Positions 12,348 through 19,592 of a DNA stretch of 20,572 nucleotides are shown here, one piece after another. Source of the stretch: a virus; IMG/VR virus record IMGVR_UViG_3300021477_000032, positions 1-20,572 of that record; one strand, written 5' to 3'. Every line of letters begins with the position of its first letter. The first letter of the stretch is position 1. A model generated the notes under the pieces. It saw only the letters and a program-made list of their open reading frames with translations. It made no database searches and had not been told where the DNA came from. A program made the translations under genes and the position numbers.

Positions 12348-14388
12348 CCAGGTAGGTGATCTGCAGCTGTTAGAAGATTGTATAATTGATGCTGATATCG
12401 TTACATTTGATACTGAAACGACAGGACTTACTCGTTATGACTCTATTATTGGTTATTCTATTGCATTTGATGAATTTACTGGTTATTACATTATATTGGC
12501 TAAATATGACAAGGAACTCAAGAAGTTAGAGTTTAACCAGGAACTAGTAGACTACTCTAGAAACATCATGCAGCGGCTATCTGAGAAGCAGTTAGTTATG
12601 CATAATGCCGTATTTGATTGCATGATGGTAGAAGCCTATTTCAAGGTCCGGCTCATTGATGCCTTACTGATCGATACCATGATTCTAGCCCATTTGCTGG
12701 ATGAGAACCGTAGGGTAGGCTTAAAAGAACTAGCCAAGACCATGTTCGGAGAAGATTCAGCCGATCAGCAGAAACGTATGAAGGAATCAGTAGTAGCTAA
12801 TGGTGGTAAATTAACTAAACTTCATTATGAAATGTGGAAGTGTGATAGTCAAATAATGGCTGAATATGGCGCCCAGGACGCCATCCTAACCTATAAGCTA
12901 TTTACAGCATTATTGCCTCAACTAGAAGAACAAGGGTTATCAGACTTCTTCTTTAAAGATGAGTCAATGCCGCTACTTAAAGGCCCAACGTATGAAATGA
13001 ATACGACTGGACTTCAAGTCGATATGGAGGCTTTGGGAGTACTAGAGCGTACACTAACGGCTGAATGTGAAGAAGCTAAAGCCTTTATTTATCAAGAGAT
13101 ATTACCGTATGTACAGGATCGCTACCCAGGCACCACCAAGAAAAACCAGTTTAATATCGGCTCATCTTCACAATTGGCATGGTTATTATTTGACGAATTG
13201 GCCCTAGAGTTCGGCACCTTAACTGATGCTGGTAAGCAGATCTGTAAAGAGTTCGGCATGAAGATACCATATACCTATAGTGCTAAAATGGACTTCATGG
13301 CAGTCTGTAGCCATCAGGTCGGTAATGTAATGCCCAATGGTAAGAAGATAAGAGAACCGTGGTTTTATATCGCTGCCGATAAGAAAACTCTATCTAAATT
13401 CGCTGACAAGTACAAATGGGTAGCTAAGCTATTAGAATATCAGCGAAAAATGAAATTACTTAATACTTATATAAAGGGCCTAGGATCTAAAGTCCAATAT
13501 GGTATTATTAGGCCTAATTTCTTACAGCATGGTACTACCTCCGGCCGGTATGCGTCCAGGAACCCTAACTTCCAGAACCTTCCTAGGGACGACGAGCGCA
13601 TCAAGCAGTGCGTTACAGCACGTCCCGGTAAGGTCTTTGTCAGTGCCGACCAATCTCAGCTAGAGCCTAGGGTATTTGCCTCCTATAGCCAAGATAAACG
13701 CCTTATGGATGCCTTTAATGGCGCCTCTGATTTTTATTCGGTGGTCGGCATGGAGGTATATGATAAATTTGATTGCGCCCCTCAAAAAGAAGGACCTAAT
13801 GCATTTGGAGTAAAGTATAAGAAATACAGAGACTTAGCCAAGACTATAGCTTTAGCAGCAGCCTATGGAGCTACCCCCTTCCAGCTAGCGCCCACTACTG
13901 GTAAGTCTGTAGAAGATACTGCAAATGACTTGCAGAAGTATTTAGAAACATTCCCCGGTGTTCAAAGCATGATGCTAGAGGCTCACGAACTGGTCAAAAA
14001 GAATGGACAAGTCACTAGCCTATTCGGCCGTCCACGTCGGATTCCCGATGCTAAAAAAATCGAAAAACTCTATGGAATACAAGAACATAGCGAATATCCA
14101 TACGAAGTTAGAAATATGTTAAATCTGGCCTGTAACCACCGTATACAATCTACTGGCGCCTCTATAATGAATAGATCAGCCATCAAGTTTTACGAATATA
14201 TGGACGTATTGGGCATAGATGCTAAGATTATTCTACAGGTCCATGACGAATTAATCGTAGAATGCAATGAAATAGATGCCGAAACTGTCGTTCAAATGCT
14301 CCAGGACGCACTTGAGAACACGGTTACCCTCCCAGGGGTAAAATTAGAAGCAAAACCACGTATTTCTAAGACTTTAGCAAAAAAGTAG
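12322..14388 (+). CDS. Family-A DNA polymerase with 3'-5' exonuclease
   Basis: A 688-residue PolA-type replicative polymerase. The exonuclease domain has TFDTETTGL (Asp30, Glu32), HNAVFDCMM and YGAQDAILTYKL. The polymerase domain has TTSGRYASRNPNFQNLP, motif A SADQSQLEPRVF (Asp443, Glu448), motif B RDLAKTIALAAAYG (Arg503, Lys507, Tyr515) and motif C LQVHDELIVE (His641, Asp642). There is no 5' nuclease domain. The position equivalent to E. coli Pol I Phe762 is Leu511, a variant known from environmental phages. The frame is open to 12250, but ATG at 12322 with GGAGGG just upstream is the obvious start. The stop is directly followed by a promoter. Confidence 0.93.
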   Translation: MKPNLIIIDQVGDLQLLEDCIIDADIVTFDTETTGLTRYDSIIGYSIAFDEFTGYYIILAKYDKELKKLEFNQELVDYSRNIMQRLSEKQLVMHNAVFDCMMVEAYFKVRLIDALLIDTMILAHLLDENRRVGLKELAKTMFGEDSADQQKRMKESVVANGGKLTKLHYEMWKCDSQIMAEYGAQDAILTYKLFTALLPQLEEQGLSDFFFKDESMPLLKGPTYEMNTTGLQVDMEALGVLERTLTAECEEAKAFIYQEILPYVQDRYPGTTKKNQFNIGSSSQLAWLLFDELALEFGTLTDAGKQICKEFGMKIPYTYSAKMDFMAVCSHQVGNVMPNGKKIREPWFYIAADKKTLSKFADKYKWVAKLLEYQRKMKLLNTYIKGLGSKVQYGIIRPNFLQHGTTSGRYASRNPNFQNLPRDDERIKQCVTARPGKVFVSADQSQLEPRVFASYSQDKRLMDAFNGASDFYSVVGMEVYDKFDCAPQKEGPNAFGVKYKKYRDLAKTIALAAAYGATPFQLAPTTGKSVEDTANDLQKYLETFPGVQSMMLEAHELVKKNGQVTSLFGRPRRIPDAKKIEKLYGIQEHSEYPYEVRNMLNLACNHRIQSTGASIMNRSAIKFYEYMDVLGIDAKIILQVHDELIVECNEIDAETVVQMLQDALENTVTLPGVKLEAKPRISKTLAKK

Positions 14389-14416
14389 TTGACAAACTGT
14401 ATTTTAATGGTATGAT
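14389..14416 (+). promoter_or_regulatory. Sigma70-type promoter starting the packaging/virion module
   Basis: TTGACA (14389-14394), a 16-base spacer ending in TGG, then TATGAT (14411-14416), an extended -10 with five of six matches. It begins immediately after the polymerase stop codon. The predicted start near 14423 retains AAGGAGA ahead of the ATG at 14440. Confidence 0.8.
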
Positions 14417-14439
14417 ATATCCTATAAGGAGATATTTTA

Positions 14440-14841
14440 ATGAACGCTAAGCTATTGCTTAAAAAGGCCCTTTCTTACTTCCCGACTAAACTACCGACTG
14501 GCATGTCTGAATTTGAGACATGGTCTAATGATATTATCGAACTTACAGGCCCTTTGGCTGAGCCGACTAGCCTTAAATTCGCATTAGCCGACATGATCCT
14601 GCGGATTGGTCCTTTGAAGAACGATAAGTATCAAACCCTCCCCGGATCTGTCCCTAAGAACTACTTCGTACAAGCTTTACGTAAGATAGCATCAAGTCAG
14701 ATTGCTTCTGGCGTATTGCACCAGATTAAAGTTGACCAGGAAGCAGCGCAGAAGGCAGCTGCTGAGAAGGCCCAGGCTGAAGCTACTGCCGCAACTACTG
14801 AGGCGACTTCTCAAAATGAGCAGCAAGTATCAAACCCCTGA
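14440..14841 (+). CDS. Hypothetical protein, first gene of the packaging/virion module
   Basis: A 133-residue protein of unknown function. The N-terminal 95 residues are helical with a conserved-looking MNAKLLLKKALSYFPTKLP start, FETWSNDIIEL and SLKFALADMILRIGPL. The last 40 residues are Ala/Glu/Gln-rich (EAAQKAAAEKAQAEA) and probably an extended helix. A strong promoter and AAGGAGA site precede the ATG, so it should be abundantly expressed. It overlaps the next gene by 26 bases. An accessory virion or assembly protein is plausible. Confidence 0.72.
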   Translation: MNAKLLLKKALSYFPTKLPTGMSEFETWSNDIIELTGPLAEPTSLKFALADMILRIGPLKNDKYQTLPGSVPKNYFVQALRKIASSQIASGVLHQIKVDQEAAQKAAAEKAQAEATAATTEATSQNEQQVSNP

Positions 14842-15211
14842 ATTTCTTGAACTAAAAGAGAAATGGGATAAAATTCTAAAAGATGATGGCTTCATTGATA
14901 TTGAAGCTGTTGATACTTCTGACACCAGCGCACCGTTCCATAAGAAGTCAGGTAAGAATGCCCATACGGCATTGTGGCTTAACTCTAAGATCGATTACTT
15001 TACTTACGCTACGTACTTTTTGAATGATAACGCATTTGATACTGAATTAGAGCGCACCATTTGGGAGTATCATACTAACGGCATATCGGCTAGGAATATA
15101 GCTAAGACGCTAACTGCTGTTGGCATTAAGACCAGCAGAATGAGTGTGTGGCGAACAATTAACTACTTGAGATCGATAATGAAGTCCAGGTATTTGGCTA
15201 AAAATGAGTAA
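14816..15211 (+). CDS. Helix-turn-helix protein, possible terminase-type DNA-binding protein
   Basis: A 131-residue protein beginning MSSKYQTPEFLELKEKWDK. The frame is open further upstream, but that part is a shadow of the previous gene's Ala-rich tail. ATG at 14816 is the sensible start. The C-terminal third contains a helix-turn-helix of the resolvase/terminase-small-subunit style (GISARNIAKTLTAVGIKTSRM, then VWRTINYLRSIM). It could recognise the packaging site or regulate the late promoters. Position upstream of the terminase is consistent with either. No Shine-Dalgarno site is obvious, so expression probably depends on coupling to the preceding gene. Confidence 0.68.
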   Translation: MSSKYQTPEFLELKEKWDKILKDDGFIDIEAVDTSDTSAPFHKKSGKNAHTALWLNSKIDYFTYATYFLNDNAFDTELERTIWEYHTNGISARNIAKTLTAVGIKTSRMSVWRTINYLRSIMKSRYLAKNE

Positions 15212-15623
15212 TTTCAACGGTTTATACAATATTAGAGCATTTAAGGAAGAAGATCGAAGCTTCATCATGGCCACGTTCCTTAAAGGCCTATATTATGGTG
15301 AGTCGCACTTCAGTGAGATACCTAAAGATATATTCATGAAGGCCTATCACCCATACTTGAGTAGCATGCCAGCCAGTAAGAACGTATTGATTAAGGTAGC
15401 TTGCCTCCCTGATGATCCAGATACCGTTATTGGATACAGTATTTTAACCCTAGACCAAGAGACCGTCATTTGGGTATTTGTAAAGGGACCGTGGCGTCAA
15501 AAAGGTGTAGCAAAATCTTTACTTCCTAGCAATCCAAAGTACGTTGGGCACTTGACAAAACTAGGACGTATGCTATTATCTAAAGTAAATAACCCGTCGT
15601 TTAACCCGTTTTTTAACCTATAG
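15204..15623 (+). CDS. GNAT-family N-acetyltransferase-like protein
   Basis: A 139-residue protein of the GNAT fold: YNIRAFKEEDRSFI at the N-terminus, a beta-4 strand VIGYSILTLD, then WVFVKGPWRQKGVAKSLLP with the acetyl-CoA-binding R-x-x-G-x-A loop (Arg98, Gly101, Ala103). The C-terminal strands are shorter than in cellular GNATs. The substrate is unknown; phage GNATs may modify host proteins or phage structural proteins. It overlaps the helix-turn-helix gene by eight bases. Its last 70 bases contain a promoter for the next gene. Confidence 0.72.
   Translation: MSNFNGLYNIRAFKEEDRSFIMATFLKGLYYGESHFSEIPKDIFMKAYHPYLSSMPASKNVLIKVACLPDDPDTVIGYSILTLDQETVIWVFVKGPWRQKGVAKSLLPSNPKYVGHLTKLGRMLLSKVNNPSFNPFFNL
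15552..15579 (+). promoter_or_regulatory. Internal sigma70-type promoter
   Basis: TTGACA (15552-15557), a 16-base spacer ending in TGC, then TATTAT (15574-15579), five of six matches with an extended -10. It lies inside the acetyltransferase gene. The predicted start near 15586 gives a leader of about 45 bases that retains TAGGAGA before the ATG at 15633. It would boost transcription of the terminase and structural genes. Confidence 0.78.
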
Positions 15624-15632
15624 GAGACAAAT

Positions 15633-15902
15633 ATGTCCAAGAAATCTAGCCGCTTTAACCCGTTCAAAAAACCCGCTGCCCAGGCGAAACAACCGCGTGC
15701 ATTGACTGAAATTCAAGCTGAGTATGGCCAATTGGTCAATCAGGCTGGTCAACTCCAGTACCAAATACACGTATTGCAGAAGGACCTGGATGCTGCCAAC
15801 CAAGCCTTGGTAGTAATCAATCACGAAGCAGCTGATCGCATTAAACTCGATAAAGAAGCTTCCGAAGCAGAAGCTGCTAAACCGACCGAATCTAAGGAGT
15901 AA
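15633..15902 (+). CDS. Hypothetical coiled-coil protein
   Basis: An 89-residue protein. A basic N-terminus (SSRFNPFKKPAAQAKQPRA) precedes a likely coiled coil at about 24-65 (LTEIQAEYGQLVNQAGQLQ, HVLQKDLDAANQALVV) and an acidic Ala/Glu-rich tail. TAGGAGA is well spaced before the ATG, and the gene has its own promoter. The size and shape would suit a scaffold-type or small-terminase-associated protein, but no family is recognised. The FNPF stretch near the start echoes the C-terminus of the preceding gene. Confidence 0.65.
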   Translation: MSKKSSRFNPFKKPAAQAKQPRALTEIQAEYGQLVNQAGQLQYQIHVLQKDLDAANQALVVINHEAADRIKLDKEASEAEAAKPTESKE

Positions 15903-15904
15903 TT

Positions 15905-16144
15905 ATGAACGAATTTAGTGGTAAAGCCGTAGAGCACGCCGTTACCCATAGTGTTATGCATTACCCCGGCGTTGGCCAGTTTGGTCCGACTTTGAATGTG
16001 CACCAGCTTGCTAGCTCCGTTAAAGTAACCAGCATGACCATGGGCGACTCGTTTGTATCAGTAGAAATCAAAGGTCCTCAATTGGCTACTGCTACAATCG
16101 TTATCCCATTAAGCAATTTTTCTCATATCGTAATGGCTAAATGA
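15905..16144 (+). CDS. Hypothetical small beta-rich protein
   Basis: A 79-residue protein with a His-containing N-terminus (VEHAVTHSVMHYPGVGQFG) and beta-strand-like VKVTSMTMGDSFVSVEIKG and ATIVIPLSNFSHIVM. AAGGAG sits just before the ATG, and two bases separate it from the previous stop. Its TGA overlaps the next ATG as ATGA. Function unknown. Confidence 0.62.
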   Translation: MNEFSGKAVEHAVTHSVMHYPGVGQFGPTLNVHQLASSVKVTSMTMGDSFVSVEIKGPQLATATIVIPLSNFSHIVMAK

Positions 16145-16446
16145 GTAAATTTGTTGTCAAACCTAATCAGAGTTCGCTTCCAAAGGCGCCGGACACTACT
16201 CCAGAAGTTCTCACTTCTAGTCTTAGTGTTCAGCGTCTTATCGATGATTGTCTGTTGGTTTTGAGCCGAGAAATACGCAATCTAATGATTGCTAGTGTTC
16301 AGGGCAAATTAGAAGCATCAGAGGCGCGCGATCTTAGGGATCACTGTAAGCTTTTATTTGAGATTAAGAAGATTGAACAAGATTCATTGCGCAATCTAAC
16401 CGACGATGAGTTAAAAGAAGCAGCTAAGGAAGCCCTTGAGGACTAA
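16141..16446 (+). CDS. Candidate terminase small subunit
   Basis: A 101-residue protein directly upstream of, and overlapping, the large terminase gene by 11 bases, the usual place for a small subunit. A Ser/Pro-rich N-terminus is followed by helices: VQRLIDDCLLVLSREIRNLM, ASEARDLRDHCKLLFEIKKIEQD and the acidic end LTDDELKEAAKEALED. This resembles the helical oligomerisation part of small terminase subunits. No clear helix-turn-helix is seen, so the DNA-binding role might belong to the gene at 14816. It starts at an ATGA overlap. Assignment rests mainly on position. Confidence 0.5.
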   Translation: MSKFVVKPNQSSLPKAPDTTPEVLTSSLSVQRLIDDCLLVLSREIRNLMIASVQGKLEASEARDLRDHCKLLFEIKKIEQDSLRNLTDDELKEAAKEALED

Positions 16447-17863
16447 AACTGGTCTAATGCAGGAAGTCTTATCGCGTAAAACCGTTAAGACTTACAATAA
16501 GATTGTACTTAAGGGTGACTTCCCTGAGCAGGATGCCTTTGTAGCTGATCCAGCCCGATATATAGCTAACCAGTGTTCGCGTCGTGCTGGTAAGACCAAT
16601 GGATTAGCCATCAAGTTTATTAAAACTATGGAATCACATCCTAAGTCCCAATGCGTGTACCTAGGCCTCACCCGAGAGTCAGCACGTGAGGTTATGTGGC
16701 CCGTAATGCAGGAGTTTAATGACCGCTATAACCTTGGTTTTGAATTCATCGAATCTAAACTCACTATAGTCCATCCCAATGGCGCCAAACTAGTCATGTA
16801 TGGTGCCGACATGAAGAACTTTATTAAGCGCCTTCGCGGTCGTAAATACCCAGGCGTCGCAATAGATGAGGCCCAAGACCTATCGACCATAGAATCACTG
16901 GTAAATGACGTTCTAACACCATCCATAGCCGACTATGAAGATGGCTGGATTGCTTTAACTGGCACTCCCGGACCTGTCCCTAACGGCTACTTCTTTGAGG
17001 TAACCCAGAACAAACGATATGGTTATTCACACCATGGCTGGACACTCCTTCAAAACCCCCACATGCCTAACCCAACGGCTTTTATTGATGATCTATTAGC
17101 CAAACGGGAATGGACCACCGATAATGCTACCTTTCGTCGAGAGTACTTAAATCAATGGGTATTGGATGTACAATCCCTTTGGGTACAATACAACGAAAAG
17201 CAATGTGATTTCAAGGAGTTACCAAGAGAACATACTTGGGAGTATGTTATGGGAGTAGATATAGGCTTTAGGGATGCCGATGCTATAGCCATCCTAGCCT
17301 GGTCACCCACTAGTGACACTACATATCTCGTAGAAGAATTAGTAATGAATAAGCAAGGTATTACCGAGCTAGTGGCCCAAATGAACCAAATGACTGATAA
17401 GTATAAAAATATATCCAAAGTCGTAATGGATGAGGGTGGTCTTGGTAAGAAGGTCGCAGAAGAAATTCGTAGACGGCATTCAATTAACGTAGATCCAGCA
17501 GATAAGATCCGTAAACAAGAAAACGTCGAATTACTTAATGATTCTATGCGCTTAGGTAAGTTCAAAGCCAAAAAAGATAGTCGATTCGCTAAAGATTCAT
17601 ACCTAGTCCAAATCGATTGGGAGAAGTCTACTCCCCATAAAATCATTATAAAGAAACAACCTCACTCCGACATAATCGACGCCGTTCTATACGCATTTAA
17701 AGAGTCATGGGCTTTCACGCATCAGCCAGCACCACCGCCTAAGCCTAAATGGGGTACGCCCAAATGGGCAGCTGAAGAAGCCGATGCTATGTTCCAGCAT
17801 GAGCTAGATAAGATGCAGGAAGAACAAGATTATAACTCCTGGATCAAAAAAGGCGAATATTAG
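16436..17863 (+). CDS. terL: Terminase large subunit (TTG start)
   Basis: A 475-residue DNA-packaging motor. ATPase: Walker A SRRAGKT (48-54), Walker B GVAIDEAQDL (Asp144, Glu145) and coupling motif ALTGTPG. RNase H-like nuclease: VMGVDIGF (Asp275), VVMDEGG (Asp332) and HSDIIDAVLYAF (Asp412, Asp415). The C-terminus is Pro/Lys and Glu/Gln rich. It cuts the concatemer and drives DNA into the prohead. TTG at 16436 is chosen because AAGGA lies about six bases upstream. ATG at 16457 lacks a ribosome site. The rare start and the overlap with the upstream gene suggest low, coupled synthesis. Strong assignment. Confidence 0.93.
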   Translation: MRTKTGLMQEVLSRKTVKTYNKIVLKGDFPEQDAFVADPARYIANQCSRRAGKTNGLAIKFIKTMESHPKSQCVYLGLTRESAREVMWPVMQEFNDRYNLGFEFIESKLTIVHPNGAKLVMYGADMKNFIKRLRGRKYPGVAIDEAQDLSTIESLVNDVLTPSIADYEDGWIALTGTPGPVPNGYFFEVTQNKRYGYSHHGWTLLQNPHMPNPTAFIDDLLAKREWTTDNATFRREYLNQWVLDVQSLWVQYNEKQCDFKELPREHTWEYVMGVDIGFRDADAIAILAWSPTSDTTYLVEELVMNKQGITELVAQMNQMTDKYKNISKVVMDEGGLGKKVAEEIRRRHSINVDPADKIRKQENVELLNDSMRLGKFKAKKDSRFAKDSYLVQIDWEKSTPHKIIIKKQPHSDIIDAVLYAFKESWAFTHQPAPPPKPKWGTPKWAAEEADAMFQHELDKMQEEQDYNSWIKKGEY

Positions 17864-17874
17864 GCCGTTATTGG

Positions 17875-17894
17875 GACTAATACCCCTATTAGTC
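17875..17894. other. Perfect 8-bp stem-loop between terL and the next gene
   Basis: GACTAATA (17875-17882) pairs perfectly with TATTAGTC (17887-17894) around a CCCC loop. No T-run follows, so it is not a standard terminator. It ends nine bases before the GGAGG site of the next gene. It could protect or mark a processed mRNA end, or tune translation of that gene. Confidence 0.6.
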
Positions 17895-17911
17895 ACCTAA
17901 TTGGAGGCCAA

Positions 17912-18199
17912 TTGCTCCCCTTTCTTAAAAATAAACAGCAATCAGTCGCTGGCCTCATTATAAAAGGTCGCACACCAGACCAAAAAGATGGTCAAGACCA
18001 AGAAAAACCTAGTGATTTAGAAGATTGCGCTAAAAGCATTATATCGGCTATTGAGTCGAAGGATGCTAGCGCCCTTGCTGAAGCAATGCATAAGGCATTT
18101 AAAGCAATGGAGAAGATGCCTCACGAAGAAGCATCGCATAAGGACCAGAACCCGTCTCCGCACACTTATGATGCGCAGAACATAAAGGCTGCTGAATAA
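17912..18199 (+). CDS. Hypothetical small protein after the terminase (TTG start)
   Basis: A 95-residue protein read from TTG at 17912, with TTGGAGG about five bases upstream. It starts MLPFLKNKQQSVAGLIIKGR. A disordered Asp/Gln/Lys-rich stretch follows, then a helix (CAKSIISAIESKDASALAEA and MHKAFKAMEKM), and it ends with a polar tail. No known family is recognised. Position after terL and before repeated beta-rich genes suggests a virion or assembly role. Its stop joins the next start as TAATG. Confidence 0.65.
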   Translation: MLPFLKNKQQSVAGLIIKGRTPDQKDGQDQEKPSDLEDCAKSIISAIESKDASALAEAMHKAFKAMEKMPHEEASHKDQNPSPHTYDAQNIKAAE

Positions 18200-18522
18200 T
18201 GGCTGATTTTAAGCACGTATTGACCTTCCAAGGTTTAGGTGAGGCTTGCAGCTTCATCGCTGTAAACCAAGACGATTACTTCGTTAAAGCAGATATCACG
18301 CTACCCACTATCCCTACTGCTGGCATGGTCTCTGAAGTCGCAACCACGATCAATCAAAACGGATCACCGGTATACGTAAGTGCTCCTGGTATCTCAGGTT
18401 TTAAGCACGTCTTGTCCTGCCTCCCTGGTGATGTAATCACTGTAGTTCTTAGTTCAGCCCTTGCTTCTGATGCAGCCTTAAACGTAGTTAAAAGCACTAT
18501 CTCCTTCGGTGAGGGACTATAA
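18199..18522 (+). CDS. Tandem beta-rich paralog 1
   Basis: A 107-residue beta-sandwich-like protein and the first of three neighbouring paralogs. Shared landmarks are GLG near residue 12, a TLPT(I) strand, an NQNGSPVY turn, GF(K/H) in the middle, DVITVVLSS and the ending LNVVKSTISFGEGL. No signal peptide or membrane helix. Small Ala/Ser/Val-rich repeated beta proteins next to packaging genes are often virion decoration proteins (inference). It is joined to the genes on both sides by TAATG. GAGGG at its end serves the next gene. Confidence 0.8.
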   Translation: MADFKHVLTFQGLGEACSFIAVNQDDYFVKADITLPTIPTAGMVSEVATTINQNGSPVYVSAPGISGFKHVLSCLPGDVITVVLSSALASDAALNVVKSTISFGEGL

Positions 18523-18845
18523 TGGCTGATGTATATAAATCAATCGTGTTCGGCGGTCTTGGAACTGTCAGCTTTACTGCTCCAGAAGCCAATAACTATG
18601 CTGTAGACGTTAAGATCAGCCTCCCGACTATCACTAGCGGTGCAGCAATCGATAGCCTCCTTGTTGTTACTGTGAACTTAAATGGTACGCCCTGGTTCAC
18701 TACTGAAGCTGGTCAACAAGGCTTCCATACTAGCGTTTTATGTGCTGTAAACGATGTTATTACTATCGTATTTGCTTCTAGCAATCCGGCTGATAACTCG
18801 CTTAACGTAATCAAATCGACTATAGCCATCAGTGAGGGAGTATAA
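18522..18845 (+). CDS. Tandem beta-rich paralog 2
   Basis: A 107-residue paralog of its neighbours, with GGLGTVSFTAPEANNYAV, SLPTITSG, NLNGTPWF, GFHTSVL, NDVITIVFAS and the ending LNVIKSTIAISEGV. It shares EANNYAV with the third copy, so copies 2 and 3 are the closer pair in the N-terminal part. The start is TAATG-coupled to copy 1 with GAGGGA just upstream. Probably the same fold and virion-type role as copy 1, possibly forming hetero-oligomers. Confidence 0.8.
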   Translation: MADVYKSIVFGGLGTVSFTAPEANNYAVDVKISLPTITSGAAIDSLLVVTVNLNGTPWFTTEAGQQGFHTSVLCAVNDVITIVFASSNPADNSLNVIKSTIAISEGV

Positions 18846-19171
18846 TGAGTAACTTGTCTAATACCCAAATGATGAGTGGTCTTGGAACTGCTACATACAT
18901 AGCTCCGGAAGCTAATAACTATGCCGTTAGCGTTACTATCTCTGCTCCTGCCTTGTCACAAGATTCTAGTGCTAATAGCCAAGTAGTGTGCGTAATAGCT
19001 CATAATGGTACACCAGTAGTAACCAGCGTTCCTTGCGTTAAGGGCCTTCAGTGCGTTATTAACAGCGTAGCAGCTAGCGATACTATTACCGTAACTCTTA
19101 GCTCATCGGCACCTGTAGATCAGGGCTTAAACGTCATTAAATCGATTATAACTATAAGTGAGATTATCTAA
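18845..19171 (+). CDS. Tandem beta-rich paralog 3
   Basis: A 108-residue third copy: MSGLGTATYIAPEANNYAV, SAPALSQ, AHNGTPVV, SDTITVTLSS and the ending LNVIKSIITISEII. It has lost the GF motif in the middle (GLQ instead), carries extra cysteines, and its end lacks the GAGGG-TATAATG junction of copies 1 and 2. That difference marks the boundary with the following nuclease gene. TAATG-coupled start with GAGGGAG upstream. Confidence 0.8.
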   Translation: MSNLSNTQMMSGLGTATYIAPEANNYAVSVTISAPALSQDSSANSQVVCVIAHNGTPVVTSVPCVKGLQCVINSVAASDTITVTLSSSAPVDQGLNVIKSIITISEII

Positions 19172-19172
19172 A

Positions 19173-19592
19173 ATGCCTACGGGCATTTATGAACGTAAGA
19201 ATAGATTAACGGCCGAGCAGAAAAAGGCCAAAGCCGCAGAGCGCATGAGAAATGCCTATGCGAGTAAAAAGGAGATTCGGGACCGACAAAAATCGTTAAA
19301 GCTGCAGAAAGCTTATGGAATAACGCTGGAACAGTATGACGATTTTAATAAAGCCTTTGAAGGAGTATGCCATATATGTGGCAATGAGTGTCCTTCAAAA
19401 CGTCGGCTTGCAGTAGATCACGAACATAAAGACGATGGCCTAATTAGAGGTCTCTTATGTATCAACTGCAATAAAGGCTTAGGTAACTTTAAAGATAGTG
19501 CGGCTTTGATGAAAAAAGCCATTAAGTATTTGAAAACGTTCGATAAAATTAAAACTGAGGTCGAAAGTGCCATTAAAAAAATCGTCGAGTAA
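19173..19592 (+). CDS. Endonuclease VII-type nuclease, likely homing/mobile
   Basis: A 139-residue His-Me finger nuclease. A basic N-terminal half (MPTGIYERKNRLTAEQ, then a Lys/Arg-rich helix) is the kind of DNA-binding arm seen in phage homing nucleases. The catalytic half has CHIC (Cys66, Cys69), LAVDHEHK (Asp82, His83), RGLLCINCNKGLG and a helical tail. It belongs to the same family as the gene at 7357 but has a different N-terminus. The frame opens at GTG 19158, but MPTGIY is a typical first sequence, so ATG at 19173 is preferred. It lies between structural-type genes and interrupts their junction pattern, which suggests insertion. Its 3' end overlaps the next gene by 26 bases. Confidence 0.8.
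   Translation: MPTGIYERKNRLTAEQKKAKAAERMRNAYASKKEIRDRQKSLKLQKAYGITLEQYDDFNKAFEGVCHICGNECPSKRRLAVDHEHKDDGLIRGLLCINCNKGLGNFKDSAALMKKAIKYLKTFDKIKTEVESAIKKIVE

Noticed and set aside
14702-14815. N-terminal extension of the helix-turn-helix gene upstream of ATG 14816
   Set aside because: The extension is Arg/Leu-rich sequence from the out-of-frame Ala/Glu tail of the preceding gene, not a real domain.
17152-17646. 164-residue minus-strand frame within terL
   Set aside because: Lies entirely opposite conserved terminase nuclease motifs; no ribosome site or recognisable domain.
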